DNA from: Pedosphaera parvula Ellin514
GTDB taxonomy: Bacteria > Verrucomicrobiota > Verrucomicrobiia > Limisphaerales > Pedosphaeraceae
Direction: 5' to 3'
Assembly: GCF_000172555.1 (NCBI RefSeq)
Contig: NZ_ABOX02000019.1
Location: 52,442-116,441, forward strand
Length of the DNA stretch: 64,000 bases
How positions within the stretch are numbered: the first letter of the stretch is position 1; every line of letters starts with the position of its first letter. Of this stretch, positions 55,543-63,991 are shown one piece after another. The translations under genes were made by a program, and so were the position numbers. A model generated the notes under the pieces. It made no database searches. It worked only from the letters and a program-made list of their open reading frames with translations, and was not told the origin of the DNA.

Positions 55543-56022
55543 ATGCCATTATCTGTTGGGACAAAAGCTCCTGATTTTACTCTGAAATCGAAACAAGCCA
55601 CCGGTCTGGTGGATGTGAAGTTGAGCAACAACTTCGGCAAGAAGAATACTGTGCTGTTGTTCTTCCCAGCCGCCTTCACCGGTGTTTGCACCTCTGAGTT
55701 GTGCGATATCACTGCGGGTCTCTCCTCGTACAGCGGCTTGAATGCCGACGTTATCGCTGTGAGCGTGGACACTCCGTTTGCGCAGGAAGCATGGGCGCAG
55801 AAGGAAAAGATCGGCATCACCCTGGCCAGCGATTTGAACAAGGAAGTCACCAAGCAGTACGACGTCCTTTTCCCGATGTTGGCTGGAGCGGGCGACACTG
55901 CTGCGCGCGCTGCTTTCGTCATCGATAAGGGCGGAGTTATCCAATACAGCGAAAAGACTCCGACACCGAAGGATTTGCCGAACTTCCAGGCGGTCAAGGA
56001 TACTTTGGCGAAGCTGAAGTAA
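55543..56022 (+). CDS. Peroxiredoxin, AhpE/redoxin type
   Basis: A 159-residue AhpC/TSA-family protein. The peroxidatic Cys lies in FFPAAFTGVCTSELCDI, where a second Cys is four residues on. The substrate Arg and Trp regions (VDTPFAQEAWAQK, GDTAARAAFVIDKGG) are like those of AhpE-type one-Cys or atypical peroxiredoxins. It is not of the long 2-Cys AhpC type. A strong terminator follows. Together with bcp upstream it probably answers peroxide stress; no OxyR site was recognised. Confidence 0.92.
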   Translation: MPLSVGTKAPDFTLKSKQATGLVDVKLSNNFGKKNTVLLFFPAAFTGVCTSELCDITAGLSSYSGLNADVIAVSVDTPFAQEAWAQKEKIGITLASDLNKEVTKQYDVLFPMLAGAGDTAARAAFVIDKGGVIQYSEKTPTPKDLPNFQAVKDTLAKLK

Positions 56023-56038
56023 GCTTTCTGTAAATTTC

Positions 56039-56075
56039 AAAAAGGATGGAAGGTGACTTCCATCCTTTTTGATTT
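56039..56075 (+). terminator. Rho-independent terminator of the peroxiredoxin gene
   Basis: AAAAAGGATGGAAG (56039-56052) pairs perfectly with CTTCCATCCTTTTT (56057-56070) around a GTGA loop; T-rich sequence follows on the plus strand. Confidence 0.93.
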
Positions 56076-56152
56076 TTGGGTGTTCAAGGCACTGCTGATT
56101 ATGTTGGTTTTTCCGAATTGACGGTGAGAGGGTTGAGGCGAAGAATGCTGGA

Positions 56153-57286
56153 ATGGACCAGGATCACGCAACATTTTGCATGAGGCAGAAGGCTGCCAGG
56201 AAGCATTTTCCCGCGGGAATGCTGCTGAGGCTCGTTGCCTGTTTCTGGCTTTGCTGCGGTTTTCCAAATTGTGCAGGGGCGTGGGATGCGGAGGGGCATA
56301 TGGTGGTGGCGCAGATTGGGTATAATCACCTGGACCCAGCGGTAAAAGCGAAATGTGACGCGCTTATTTCGGTGGCGCTGACGAATGTGAGTTCCCAAAA
56401 CAACACCTTCGTGACGGCAGCTTGCTGGGCGGATGATAATAAAGCAGCATTGGGTACAGCAATATGGCACTACATCGATTTACCTTTCAGCCTGGATGGC
56501 ACGCCGACCAATGGAGTCGCGCCTGCTTCAACTAATGTGGTATTCGCAATTCGGCAGTGCGTGGCCACGTTGCAAAGTACCAATGCGACTCAGATCGATC
56601 AGGCAATAAGTTTGCGATATTTGATTCACTTTGTCGGGGATATTCAACAGCCGTTGCATGCTTCGACGGCGGTGTCGGCTTCGTCTCCGGGAGGCGATGC
56701 AGGTGGGAACAGTTTCAGCTTGAGCGGCTATTGGAACAATTTGCACTCACTTTGGGATGCCGGTGGTGGTTATTTAACGAACTCCATTTCGCGCCCGCTT
56801 ACGGCCGGTGGTCAGTCAATCATCGATGGCAAAGTTTCCGCGATTGAAGTGGCGTATCCTTTTACGTCAAATATTGGTGTGATACCAAATCCGATGGACT
56901 GGGCGAATGAGAGCTGGGGGCTTGCGCAGAACGTGGCTTACGCAGGCCTCACTCGCAGTTCCACACCCTCGGTTGGTTATCTTACAACTGTTCAGAATAC
57001 GACCCAGCAAAGGATGTCTCAGGGGGGACATCGGTTGGCGAACTTGCTGAACACAATCTACTCAACCAGCCCGTTCAGTCTGAGCTTGCTGTCTCATGCG
57101 AATGGCAACTTCAGTTTTACGTGGAGCGCGATTCAGGGGCGGACGTATCGCGTGCAATGGAAGTCGCAATTGGATGGGGCAGGGTGGAATAATCTCGCGG
57201 ATATTGTTGCAGCAACCAACTCGGTTTCATTCACGAACACAGTTACGCAAACCGGGCGGTTTTACAGAGTTATGGCGGTGGAATAA
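56153..57286 (+). CDS. Secreted S1/P1 nuclease
   Basis: A 377-residue single-strand-specific zinc nuclease. A signal peptide ends near GAGA or CAGA, so that the mature chain starts with Trp (WDAEGH), as needed for the first zinc site of S1/P1 nucleases. Further ligands are in CWADDN, WHYIDLP, LRYLIHFVGDIQQPLHAS, GGDAGGNSF and WNNLHSLWDAG. After about residue 300 a 75-residue module (FTWSAIQGRTYRVQWKS, then GRFYRVMAVE) follows. It resembles the C-termini of the GH3 and Ig-repeat proteins here. ATG at 56153, 56180 or 56219 are all possible starts. Confidence 0.93.
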   Translation: MDQDHATFCMRQKAARKHFPAGMLLRLVACFWLCCGFPNCAGAWDAEGHMVVAQIGYNHLDPAVKAKCDALISVALTNVSSQNNTFVTAACWADDNKAALGTAIWHYIDLPFSLDGTPTNGVAPASTNVVFAIRQCVATLQSTNATQIDQAISLRYLIHFVGDIQQPLHASTAVSASSPGGDAGGNSFSLSGYWNNLHSLWDAGGGYLTNSISRPLTAGGQSIIDGKVSAIEVAYPFTSNIGVIPNPMDWANESWGLAQNVAYAGLTRSSTPSVGYLTTVQNTTQQRMSQGGHRLANLLNTIYSTSPFSLSLLSHANGNFSFTWSAIQGRTYRVQWKSQLDGAGWNNLADIVAATNSVSFTNTVTQTGRFYRVMAVE

Positions 57287-57303
57287 ACCGGACCGCTCGT
57301 TTC

Positions 57304-58797
57304 TCACTTCCCCTCGACATGCTCGACGATGAGCATCTCGAGCTGTTCACGGGAGGGTTGCAGTTCGAGGCCGAGTTGGTTGAGTACGGCTTCGGTGAGC
57401 GCCTGTTCCTCGGTTTGGCCGGCGCGGACCTGCCATTGAAGTTGGATATCGAAGCGGTTCGTCATTCCGGTTTCATCCAGAATCTGCTTTTTCAGCCTGC
57501 TTTCCAGCGAGCGCTTCAGGGTGGAGATTGGCTGGCCCTTGATGTTTATGTTCTGGGTGTTGGCAGCAGGAGAATTGCCGGAGGACATTCCGGAAGACAT
57601 GAAGCCTTGAGTGGCGCGACTGGGTTTAAGTCCTGGTGCATTGGAAGTTTTTATTTTCAATAATAAAATATCCACATCGCGGGTTTCGGGCCGAGCCACG
57701 AGGCCAAACTTCTGTTTGAGTTCCTTCTGGAGCTTTTCCTTTGGATGGTCAGGGAGAGTAAGCATGAGGTCGAAACGTTCCTTCGTGGTATCGGCGGGAA
57801 GTATGACGCGCGCCTCGGGAAAATCGTAGGCTGCACCCAGTAGTCCGCTGAGCGGAACATTCATCAGCAGCGCTTTATTGCCCAGGTTGAGGGTGCCTCC
57901 GCCTCCGAGAGACTTGGCCAGTCGAATGATAAGCACCGGCGGCGCCTGTTGCAAAGTGCGCGTGTCGGTTTTCCAGAATGATTCGTCAATTTCCCCGCTG
58001 GATTGTGCCAGAACTTTCGTCATGACAATCCGGGTTGAACCACCAGCCAGAATAAGTCCGGCGCCCACTACGACTGCTATTTTCAGTTTTGTCCATGCCA
58101 TAAGTTTCAATGCTCCTTTTACGAATGTTAAGGTTGTACTGTTTGCGGCGACTCCTTTGCCAATTGCAACTGCACTGACAGAGGCCGACAGGCTCATAGG
58201 TGCAGCCTGAACGGAATTGGCGGAGATTGCGGCGGCGATAGTTGCGGTAGTCAAAACCACGCCGCGTTTTATGAAAAATTTCCGGAGCCGTTCCAACGCC
58301 CGGCTCACGCGCTTCTGGGCCGTGTCAGCATTCAGCCCGAGGACCCGACCCACTTCATCCAGTGAACGCTGTTGGTAAAAACGCAACACCACAGCATTGC
58401 GGTCGGCCTCACCCAGTTGCGCCACGGCTTCATCCAGCAATGGCGCCAGTTGTGGCCAGAAATCGGGCTCGGGTTCGTTCAGGTGTGAATTCATATGAGC
58501 CTCCTGTTCGCGATGTTGCCGACGATGTTCGGCCTTGAGCGCGTTGCAGGCTGCGAAGTGGGCGGTGCGACAAAGCCAGCCGGCCAGAACAGTTTCCCGG
58601 CTCAGACTGGCGGCTTTGCGCGCAAGAATGATAAAAACGGACTGGGTGATTTCCTCAGCCAAATGCGGGTCACGGACCTGCCGCAGGGCGGAGGAATAGA
58701 CCAGTGATATATGACGTTCCACCAGCGTCGCAAAAGCTTCCTCCGAGTGTTGCGTCGCGTAGGCAGAAATCAATTCACTGTCATTCAACAAGTGCAT
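57304..58797 (-). CDS. ECF sigma factor fused to transmembrane DUF3738-like domain
   Basis: A 497-residue protein. Residues 1-180 are an ECF sigma factor: region 2 (HSEEAFATLVERHISLVYSSALR, seen in parts, and AEEITQSVFIILARKA) and region 4 (RFYQQRSLDEVGRVLGLNADTAQKRVSRALERL, seen in parts). A hydrophobic helix (VLTTATIAAAISANSVQA) and a second membrane helix (IAVVVGAGLILAGG, about 243) follow. The C-terminal 240 residues resemble TIGR03435/DUF3738, with LLMNVPLSGLLGAAYDFPEARV. Sigma and extracytoplasmic domain on one chain suggest a membrane-tethered regulator that could release sigma on signal. No separate anti-sigma gene is adjacent. Confidence 0.85.
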   Translation of the reverse strand: MHLLNDSELISAYATQHSEEAFATLVERHISLVYSSALRQVRDPHLAEEITQSVFIILARKAASLSRETVLAGWLCRTAHFAACNALKAEHRRQHREQEAHMNSHLNEPEPDFWPQLAPLLDEAVAQLGEADRNAVVLRFYQQRSLDEVGRVLGLNADTAQKRVSRALERLRKFFIKRGVVLTTATIAAAISANSVQAAPMSLSASVSAVAIGKGVAANSTTLTFVKGALKLMAWTKLKIAVVVGAGLILAGGSTRIVMTKVLAQSSGEIDESFWKTDTRTLQQAPPVLIIRLAKSLGGGGTLNLGNKALLMNVPLSGLLGAAYDFPEARVILPADTTKERFDLMLTLPDHPKEKLQKELKQKFGLVARPETRDVDILLLKIKTSNAPGLKPSRATQGFMSSGMSSGNSPAANTQNINIKGQPISTLKRSLESRLKKQILDETGMTNRFDIQLQWQVRAGQTEEQALTEAVLNQLGLELQPSREQLEMLIVEHVEGK

Positions 58798-58858
58798 TTA
58801 TTAATTAATGTCCGCCGAACAAGGAATCCGACAGCAATTTTAAGTTGAAAGAATCCGG

Positions 58859-59926
58859 TCAGGATTTGAAGCAACCCACGAGCCATAGGATAAACCATGG
58901 CCAAAACCAGATTACGACGCCGGTGGCACTCCAGGCGCACCAGAGGGAGATGGCAGCCAAGGCGGTGAGTTTCATTCGCTCAAGCCATCGCGTTTGTATC
59001 AGCAAGCTGCGAATAAGAAAATAGGCGCAAGGCCAGGCAATCAATCCGATATGGCAATTAAATATCCCGAAGCCGATTCTGATTTTGCCAGACAGACTCT
59101 CCCTTGGTGTCCAAGACCAGGGGACAAACCCTAGTAACGGCCCGGCGATCCAAAGCACTATGATCAAAAGCAGGATGATGTTGATGATTTGCATAGCCAG
59201 TGAATCAGGGGTCTTGTCATCGTCCACGCGGTTGGACTCGTACCAGACTTTTTTCACCGACGAACGCTGTCTCAGCATGGAAGGGAAAAAAGCCATGCGG
59301 AGTAGCGCCATCAACATTTGCAGTCCGCGCATTCCCCGCACCCGGCGACCGGAGGTAAGCACGTGTCCCCACAGCACAACGAAACGGCCTTCGCGTTTCA
59401 ACGCCCACGACATTGCGGCATCTTCAGCACCGAAGAGACGTTCATCAAAGCCGCCGACAGCGTTAAAAGCCTTGCGCGTACAAAACATGAAAGCCCCGCC
59501 GCAAATTCCTCCCAATCTCATGAACCAACCGAGCCACCAGATCAACAGTCGCATGTAGAGAGGCACCTTGCCTTCGAATTGTGCCGGAGCACCGCCGCCA
59601 GCTGCGCCTTTTTCCATGGCTCGTAATGCCGAGGCCAGGACGCGTGGATTGATCGTTGTGTCTGCGTCTACAAAAAGCAATCGATCGCCTCCAGCGGCGC
59701 GGCCGCCGGAGTTGCGCGTGGCGGCGATTTGGCGGTGGTTGACGGAGACTATAATGGCATTATGCTGGCGGGCGACTTCTGCTGTGGCATCAGTGGAGGC
59801 ATCATCTACCACGATGATTTCATATGGCTGGCCCACGATACGAGCGGAGTCATGAATCGCCTGCAAGGTCCGGCCGAGGACTGCCTGTTCATTGTGCGCT
59901 GGAACGATGAATGAGATCATGGTCAC
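58859..59926 (-). CDS. Glycosyltransferase family 2 membrane protein
   Basis: A 355-residue GT2. The GT-A core has SFIVPAHNEQAVLGRTL, EIIVVDDASTDAT and the DxD-like DADTTINP; the acceptor region GGFDERLFGAEDAAMSW carries the ED. Three to five hydrophobic segments occupy the last 120 residues (IINIILLLIIVLWIAG and others). It probably transfers a sugar to a lipid or polymer at the membrane. The GTG at 59926 overlaps the stop of the upstream C39-like gene by four bases; ATG at 59920 is an alternative. Confidence 0.87.
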   Translation of the reverse strand: MTMISFIVPAHNEQAVLGRTLQAIHDSARIVGQPYEIIVVDDASTDATAEVARQHNAIIVSVNHRQIAATRNSGGRAAGGDRLLFVDADTTINPRVLASALRAMEKGAAGGGAPAQFEGKVPLYMRLLIWWLGWFMRLGGICGGAFMFCTRKAFNAVGGFDERLFGAEDAAMSWALKREGRFVVLWGHVLTSGRRVRGMRGLQMLMALLRMAFFPSMLRQRSSVKKVWYESNRVDDDKTPDSLAMQIINIILLLIIVLWIAGPLLGFVPWSWTPRESLSGKIRIGFGIFNCHIGLIAWPCAYFLIRSLLIQTRWLERMKLTALAAISLWCAWSATGVVIWFWPWFILWLVGCFKS

Positions 59927-60504
59927 GGCTTCAACTCGTACGTCATGATATCAGTTCCCTTCATGTCCTTGATGGTCTTTTTGACGTGCACGGCTTTGAG
60001 TGTTTCGCTGCCAGCTTTGGAAACGGCGAGGAAATCGCCATCGGCATCCTCGTCATAAATTACCCACATATGCCAGCCTGAACTGGAAACGAGTGAAACA
60101 ATCACGAAGCGACCGGCTTTCAGTTCGTGATCGATTGTTTCGAACAGTTTCGTCAGCGGAAACTTGTCATTGCGAGCGAGTCCGTACTGCTTGTGAAAAG
60201 TGACGCCTTCGATGGTCTTGCTGTCAAAATTGCTGAAGTTTCCATCCATCTTGTTCTTCCAGGGATTCTGCAGATCGTAATAGGAACCGGGTACACGATC
60301 CAAAAGCTTTAGAACCATTTCGATGGACATGGGGATGCAGGACATGTCGTAGATCTGTTTGTGATCGTCAACGATTTGCGCATTGAACTTGGTGAGACAG
60401 GTCTTTTTTTGTTGAGTTGCAGATTTGGTTTCCTGTGCGTTGATCACTGACAGGAGTGAACAGAACATGCATATCAGAATCAGGTTGACCGTGGGAGTTC
60501 TCAT
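59923..60504 (-). CDS. Exported C39-like cysteine peptidase-type protein
   Basis: A 193-residue protein from ATG 60504. A signal peptide (TPTVNLILICMFCSLLSVINA, in parts) is followed by a small papain-like domain: the Cys in YDMSCIPMSIEMVLKLL (about 60), a conserved His in GWHMWVIYDEDADGDF (about 150), and Asp or Asn residues after it. The plan resembles peptidase C39-like proteins without an ABC transporter. I do not know its substrate, and activity is unproven. It overlaps the GT2 gene by four bases, so the two are made together. Confidence 0.65.
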   Translation of the reverse strand: MRTPTVNLILICMFCSLLSVINAQETKSATQQKKTCLTKFNAQIVDDHKQIYDMSCIPMSIEMVLKLLDRVPGSYYDLQNPWKNKMDGNFSNFDSKTIEGVTFHKQYGLARNDKFPLTKLFETIDHELKAGRFVIVSLVSSSGWHMWVIYDEDADGDFLAVSKAGSETLKAVHVKKTIKDMKGTDIMTYELKP

Positions 60505-60603
60505 GCGCCGATACTGCCAATGACCAGGAAAATTGGAAGTTGGAATTTCCGTTGTCTGGGCACGCGGACGAGGTCGTAAGTGGTCGTTGCCAATTATTTT
60601 GAT

Positions 60604-60661
60604 TTCAGTCCAGGGGCTTACGCCCCTGGCTGATGACGGGCGTGCCTTTGGCACTTCTGAA
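60604..60661. repeat. Two-hairpin palindromic element
   Basis: A 58-base element: outer arms TTCAG (60604) and CTGAA (60657) enclose two hairpins. These are CCAGGGGC/GCCCCTGG (60610-60617 with 60622-60629) and GTGCC/GGCAC (60642-60646 with 60650-60654). The layout is like REP or similar dispersed palindromic elements. Only one copy is seen in the window. It lies between the Ig-repeat gene and the C39-like gene. Confidence 0.55.
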
Positions 60662-60693
60662 CTGGAGCAAAAGTTATCTTGCCACGAGTATTT

Positions 60694-63360
60694 TTAATAT
60701 CTGGCGGCTGTGTCGACCGGGACGAAGCGATAGAAGAGGCTGGGGCCGGTGCCGCCGTTGGGGTCTACGAATGCGGCGGAGCCTTTAAGCACGGTGTTGG
60801 TGCAAACCGGGAGCCAGTTCACGAGATTGGTGGAAACTTGCAGGCAGAAATTCATGCCGTTGGTCGCGGGCTGTGACACGAAGATGGAGTTGTCGGCGAG
60901 TGCGTTTGCCGTGGGGTGGATGATGGGCAAGGCGGTTTCTTCCAGGATGATGGCTCCGGCTTTTCGGGGTGACCCGACGAAGTAGGAAGGTGGCAGATTG
61001 CCTGGTGGTAAAAGCGCGAGCAGTTCGAGCACCACGGTATCATAGGGGCGGGAGGCCGAATCGGCATCGGCCAATGGCACAATGGTTATAGGTGTGTAGG
61101 TCTGGCCGGCCGGGATGGTGACGGAGTATGGTATCGCGACATAATCCACACCGTTCGTGGCCGTGCCACCGATGGAGTAGTAAACCGTAAGCGAGACGTT
61201 GGTTGCGCCGTCGCGTCGGACCAGGAAAGTGGCGGTGTTGGTGCCGCCAGCGTAGGCGTTGGTGCCTTCGATAGCGACGGGGTCGGGCGCATAGATGGAG
61301 ACGGTGGCTGGGAGGTTGGTCACAACCATGATTGTCACTGGCGCGGAGGTGGCGGTGATGCCAGCGCTATCCGTTGCCACGGCTGTCAGTGTGTAATTGC
61401 CAGCGAGGACGTTGCTCCAGGCCAGGAAGAAGGGAGCAATGGAACTGGTATTCGTGAGCATGAGGCCGCTCGCGTTCGTGACGATGCCGATGCTGGCATT
61501 GTTGGCAAAGTACTGGACCGTGGTCACTAGGTTTGAATCCGTCACACGGGCATGAATGCCGACGGTGGCGGGAGCAAGGAAGTATTGGCCATTAGTTGGG
61601 TAATAGAAACCGACGGTGAAAGGAACAGGTGGTGGAGGCGGCGATTTTACAATGATTGAGATTGGCGCGGAAGTGGCGGTGAGGCCGGCGGAGTCGGTGG
61701 CGACGGCGGTGAGTATGTAGGTGCCGGCTGCGACATTGCTCCAGGAGAGGAAGAAGGGATTACTCTCAGTTGAATTGGTGAGCAGGAGGCCCGGAGTGTT
61801 GGTGATGATGCCGAGGCTGCTGGAGCCTGCAAAGTATTGGACAGTGGTTACGAGGTTGGAATCCGTCACGCGGGCATGAATGCCGATGGTGGCTGGAGCG
61901 GTGAAAGTTTGGCCGTTGGTCGGGTACCAGAAGCTGACCAAGAACGGTATGGGAGGTGGCGGTGGTGGTGATTTTACGATGATGGCGACCGGTGCGGAAG
62001 TGGCGGTGAGTCCGGCGGAGTCGGTGGCGATCGCGGTCAGTGTGTAAGAACCAGCGAGAACGTTGCTCCAGGTAAAGTAGAAAGGACTGCTGGAGGTTGA
62101 ATTGGTGAGCATCAAACCGTGGAGGTTGGTGACGGTGCCGAGGCTGTTGGTGCCAGCAAAGAATTGCACCGTGTTTACCAAATTTGAATCCGTTATACGG
62201 GTGTAAATATTTATGTTGGTCGGAGCAGTGAAGGCCTGGTTATTGGTGGGATACAGGATGCTGACGATGAACGGCGCGGGCGGCGGTGGAGGTGGTGCGT
62301 TCACGATGATGCTGATCGGCGCAGAGGTGGCCATGAGTCCGGCGGAGTCGGTGGCAATGGCGGTGAGCGTGTAGGTGCCAGCCAGGACATTGCTCCATGT
62401 CAGCTCGAAGGGGTTGCCCTGGGTTGAATTGGTGAGCAGGACTCCTGGGTTGTTGGTGACAGTGCCTATGCTGGAACTGCCGGCAAAATACTGGACCTTG
62501 GTCACCAGGTTTGAATCGGTCACGCGGGCATGGACTCCGATGTTGGCGGGCGCAGTGAAGATCTGGCCGTTGGTGGGGTAGAAGAAGCTGACCAGGAATG
62601 GCACGGGTGGCGGTGGAGCAGGCGATTTTACGACGATGGAGATTGGGGCAGAGGTGGCGGTGTGTCCGGTGGAGTCAGTGGCGATGGCGGTGAGGGTGTA
62701 AGTGCCGGCCAAAACATTGCTCCAGATTTTGTAGAAGGTAATGCTTGAGGTTGCATTCGTGGGGGGAGCGCTTTGGGTATTGGTAACTGTGCCGAGGTTG
62801 TTGGTGCCGGCAAAGAATTGCACGGTGGTTACCAGGTTTGAATCCGTCACGCTGGCATAAAGAGTAACGTTGGTTGGAGCAGTAAAAGTCTGGTTATTGG
62901 TGGGGTACAAAAGGCGGATCGCGAACGGCACCGGAGGCGGTGGCGCAGGTGATTTAACGGTGACGCTTATCGGTGCAGAGGTGGCGGTGAGTCCGGCTGA
63001 GTCGGTGGCGATGGCAGTGAGTGTGTAGGTGCCGACGGTGACATTACTCCAGCCAAACTCGAACGGGTTGGCCTGGGTTGAATTGGTGAGCAGGATGCCC
63101 GAAGTGTTGGTGACCGTTTTAATCAGGGTGGAACCGGAAAAGTATTGGACGGTGGTTACGAGGTTTGAATCCGTCACGCGAGCATGAATGCCGATCAGGG
63201 CTGGAGCGGTGAAGGTTTGGCCGTTGGTGGGGTAAAAGAAACTGACCGCGAATGGCACCGAGCTGGATTGGCCCCAAGCCAAACTGCCGCTGCCGATGAC
63301 CAGAAAACTCAAGAGTACGAGGCAACGGGAGACAAGCCGGGATAGTCGGGTTACTATCAT
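60694..63360 (-). CDS. Large secreted Ig-repeat and Calx-beta protein
   Basis: An 888-residue exported protein from ATG 63360, which follows AAGGA on the minus strand. After a signal peptide (RCLVLLSFLVIGSGSLAWG) come six tandem Ig-like repeats of 108-109 residues (about 35-683). Each has YPTN..(T/I)FTAP, VTDSNLVTTVQ(Y/F)F, W(S)N, GTYTLTAIATDSAG and a Pro-rich linker KSPPPPPP. A Calx-beta domain follows (about 686-800, VDYVAIPYSVTIPAGQ). The last 70 residues are a module with CLQVSTNLVNWLPV and FYRFVP. It probably acts at the cell surface or outside in adhesion or as a matrix protein. It could hold calcium through Calx-beta. Confidence 0.9.
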   Translation of the reverse strand: MIVTRLSRLVSRCLVLLSFLVIGSGSLAWGQSSSVPFAVSFFYPTNGQTFTAPALIGIHARVTDSNLVTTVQYFSGSTLIKTVTNTSGILLTNSTQANPFEFGWSNVTVGTYTLTAIATDSAGLTATSAPISVTVKSPAPPPPVPFAIRLLYPTNNQTFTAPTNVTLYASVTDSNLVTTVQFFAGTNNLGTVTNTQSAPPTNATSSITFYKIWSNVLAGTYTLTAIATDSTGHTATSAPISIVVKSPAPPPPVPFLVSFFYPTNGQIFTAPANIGVHARVTDSNLVTKVQYFAGSSSIGTVTNNPGVLLTNSTQGNPFELTWSNVLAGTYTLTAIATDSAGLMATSAPISIIVNAPPPPPPAPFIVSILYPTNNQAFTAPTNINIYTRITDSNLVNTVQFFAGTNSLGTVTNLHGLMLTNSTSSSPFYFTWSNVLAGSYTLTAIATDSAGLTATSAPVAIIVKSPPPPPPIPFLVSFWYPTNGQTFTAPATIGIHARVTDSNLVTTVQYFAGSSSLGIITNTPGLLLTNSTESNPFFLSWSNVAAGTYILTAVATDSAGLTATSAPISIIVKSPPPPPVPFTVGFYYPTNGQYFLAPATVGIHARVTDSNLVTTVQYFANNASIGIVTNASGLMLTNTSSIAPFFLAWSNVLAGNYTLTAVATDSAGITATSAPVTIMVVTNLPATVSIYAPDPVAIEGTNAYAGGTNTATFLVRRDGATNVSLTVYYSIGGTATNGVDYVAIPYSVTIPAGQTYTPITIVPLADADSASRPYDTVVLELLALLPPGNLPPSYFVGSPRKAGAIILEETALPIIHPTANALADNSIFVSQPATNGMNFCLQVSTNLVNWLPVCTNTVLKGSAAFVDPNGGTGPSLFYRFVPVDTAARY
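61310..63258. repeat. Six-unit tandem repeat, 327-base period
   Basis: The DNA period of the Ig-like repeats was measured between equivalent VPF/IPF/APF codons: boundaries lie at 63258, 62931, 62604, 62277, 61950 and 61626 (327, 327, 327, 327 and 324 bases). The units differ at many codons, yet long identical stretches remain (TDSNLVTTVQ, TLTAIATDSAGLTATSAP). They look like recent or homogenised duplicates. Confidence 0.9.
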
Positions 63361-63685
63361 ACTATTCCTTCTGATGGGCAATGGTTTAAGGATCGGCTCC
63401 GACATTGGATGGAACTAAAGATGTCCGTCCGACTACCGGGGCTAGGATTCTCAATACTCGCCAGCTACGAAGGGTTTTTCAAGAGGATTTCTGCTCATAA
63501 GGGTGTGCGTTTGAGTGCACAGCACCGTTCGATTTGATAGCGGTAATCACTTTTAAGAAATTGCCATTACAGAAGCTCTTTCAAAGCGGGAGCTCGAATG
63601 TGCGCCAAGGAAAGGATTAAAACGCCGGTTTTGGCTTGCTGGATTTGGGAAAGGGGATAGAAAGAAGGAAATATTGGAGACCATC

Positions 63686-63991
63686 ATGAAACCAATCAAA
63701 GAATCAGATTACTTCGTGGCGTGGATTGTTTTTTTTCTTACGGCCACAGTGGGAGGAGGGATATTAGGGATGTTTGTCGGATCTGTGCTGGGGGGCACTC
63801 TCGGTGTTGTGCACGTGCCGCTGGAGACGATCAAATTTATTTGCACGTTGGCGGGCTTTGTCGTTGCTGTGCTCGCCTCATTTTTTACGTTCAGGTTGGT
63901 CGTTGCAAAAATGATCGTGGAAAAGGTCAAGGCTGCGATGGAACAGCAGAATGCAACCTATCCGTCGGCGCCGCCTGTTTCGCAGCCTTAG
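63686..63991 (+). CDS. Small two-helix membrane protein
   Basis: A 101-residue protein with two membrane segments (AWIVFFLTATVGGGILGMF and TLAGFVVAVLASFFTF) and a hydrophilic C-terminus ending in a Pro-rich tail (YPSAPPVSQP). ATG 63686 is preceded by GGAGA at five bases; the frame opens earlier at TTG 63674. The pattern is like small DUF-type membrane proteins of unknown role. It lies beyond a 280-base gap from the Ig-repeat gene. Confidence 0.65.
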   Translation: MKPIKESDYFVAWIVFFLTATVGGGILGMFVGSVLGGTLGVVHVPLETIKFICTLAGFVVAVLASFFTFRLVVAKMIVEKVKAAMEQQNATYPSAPPVSQP

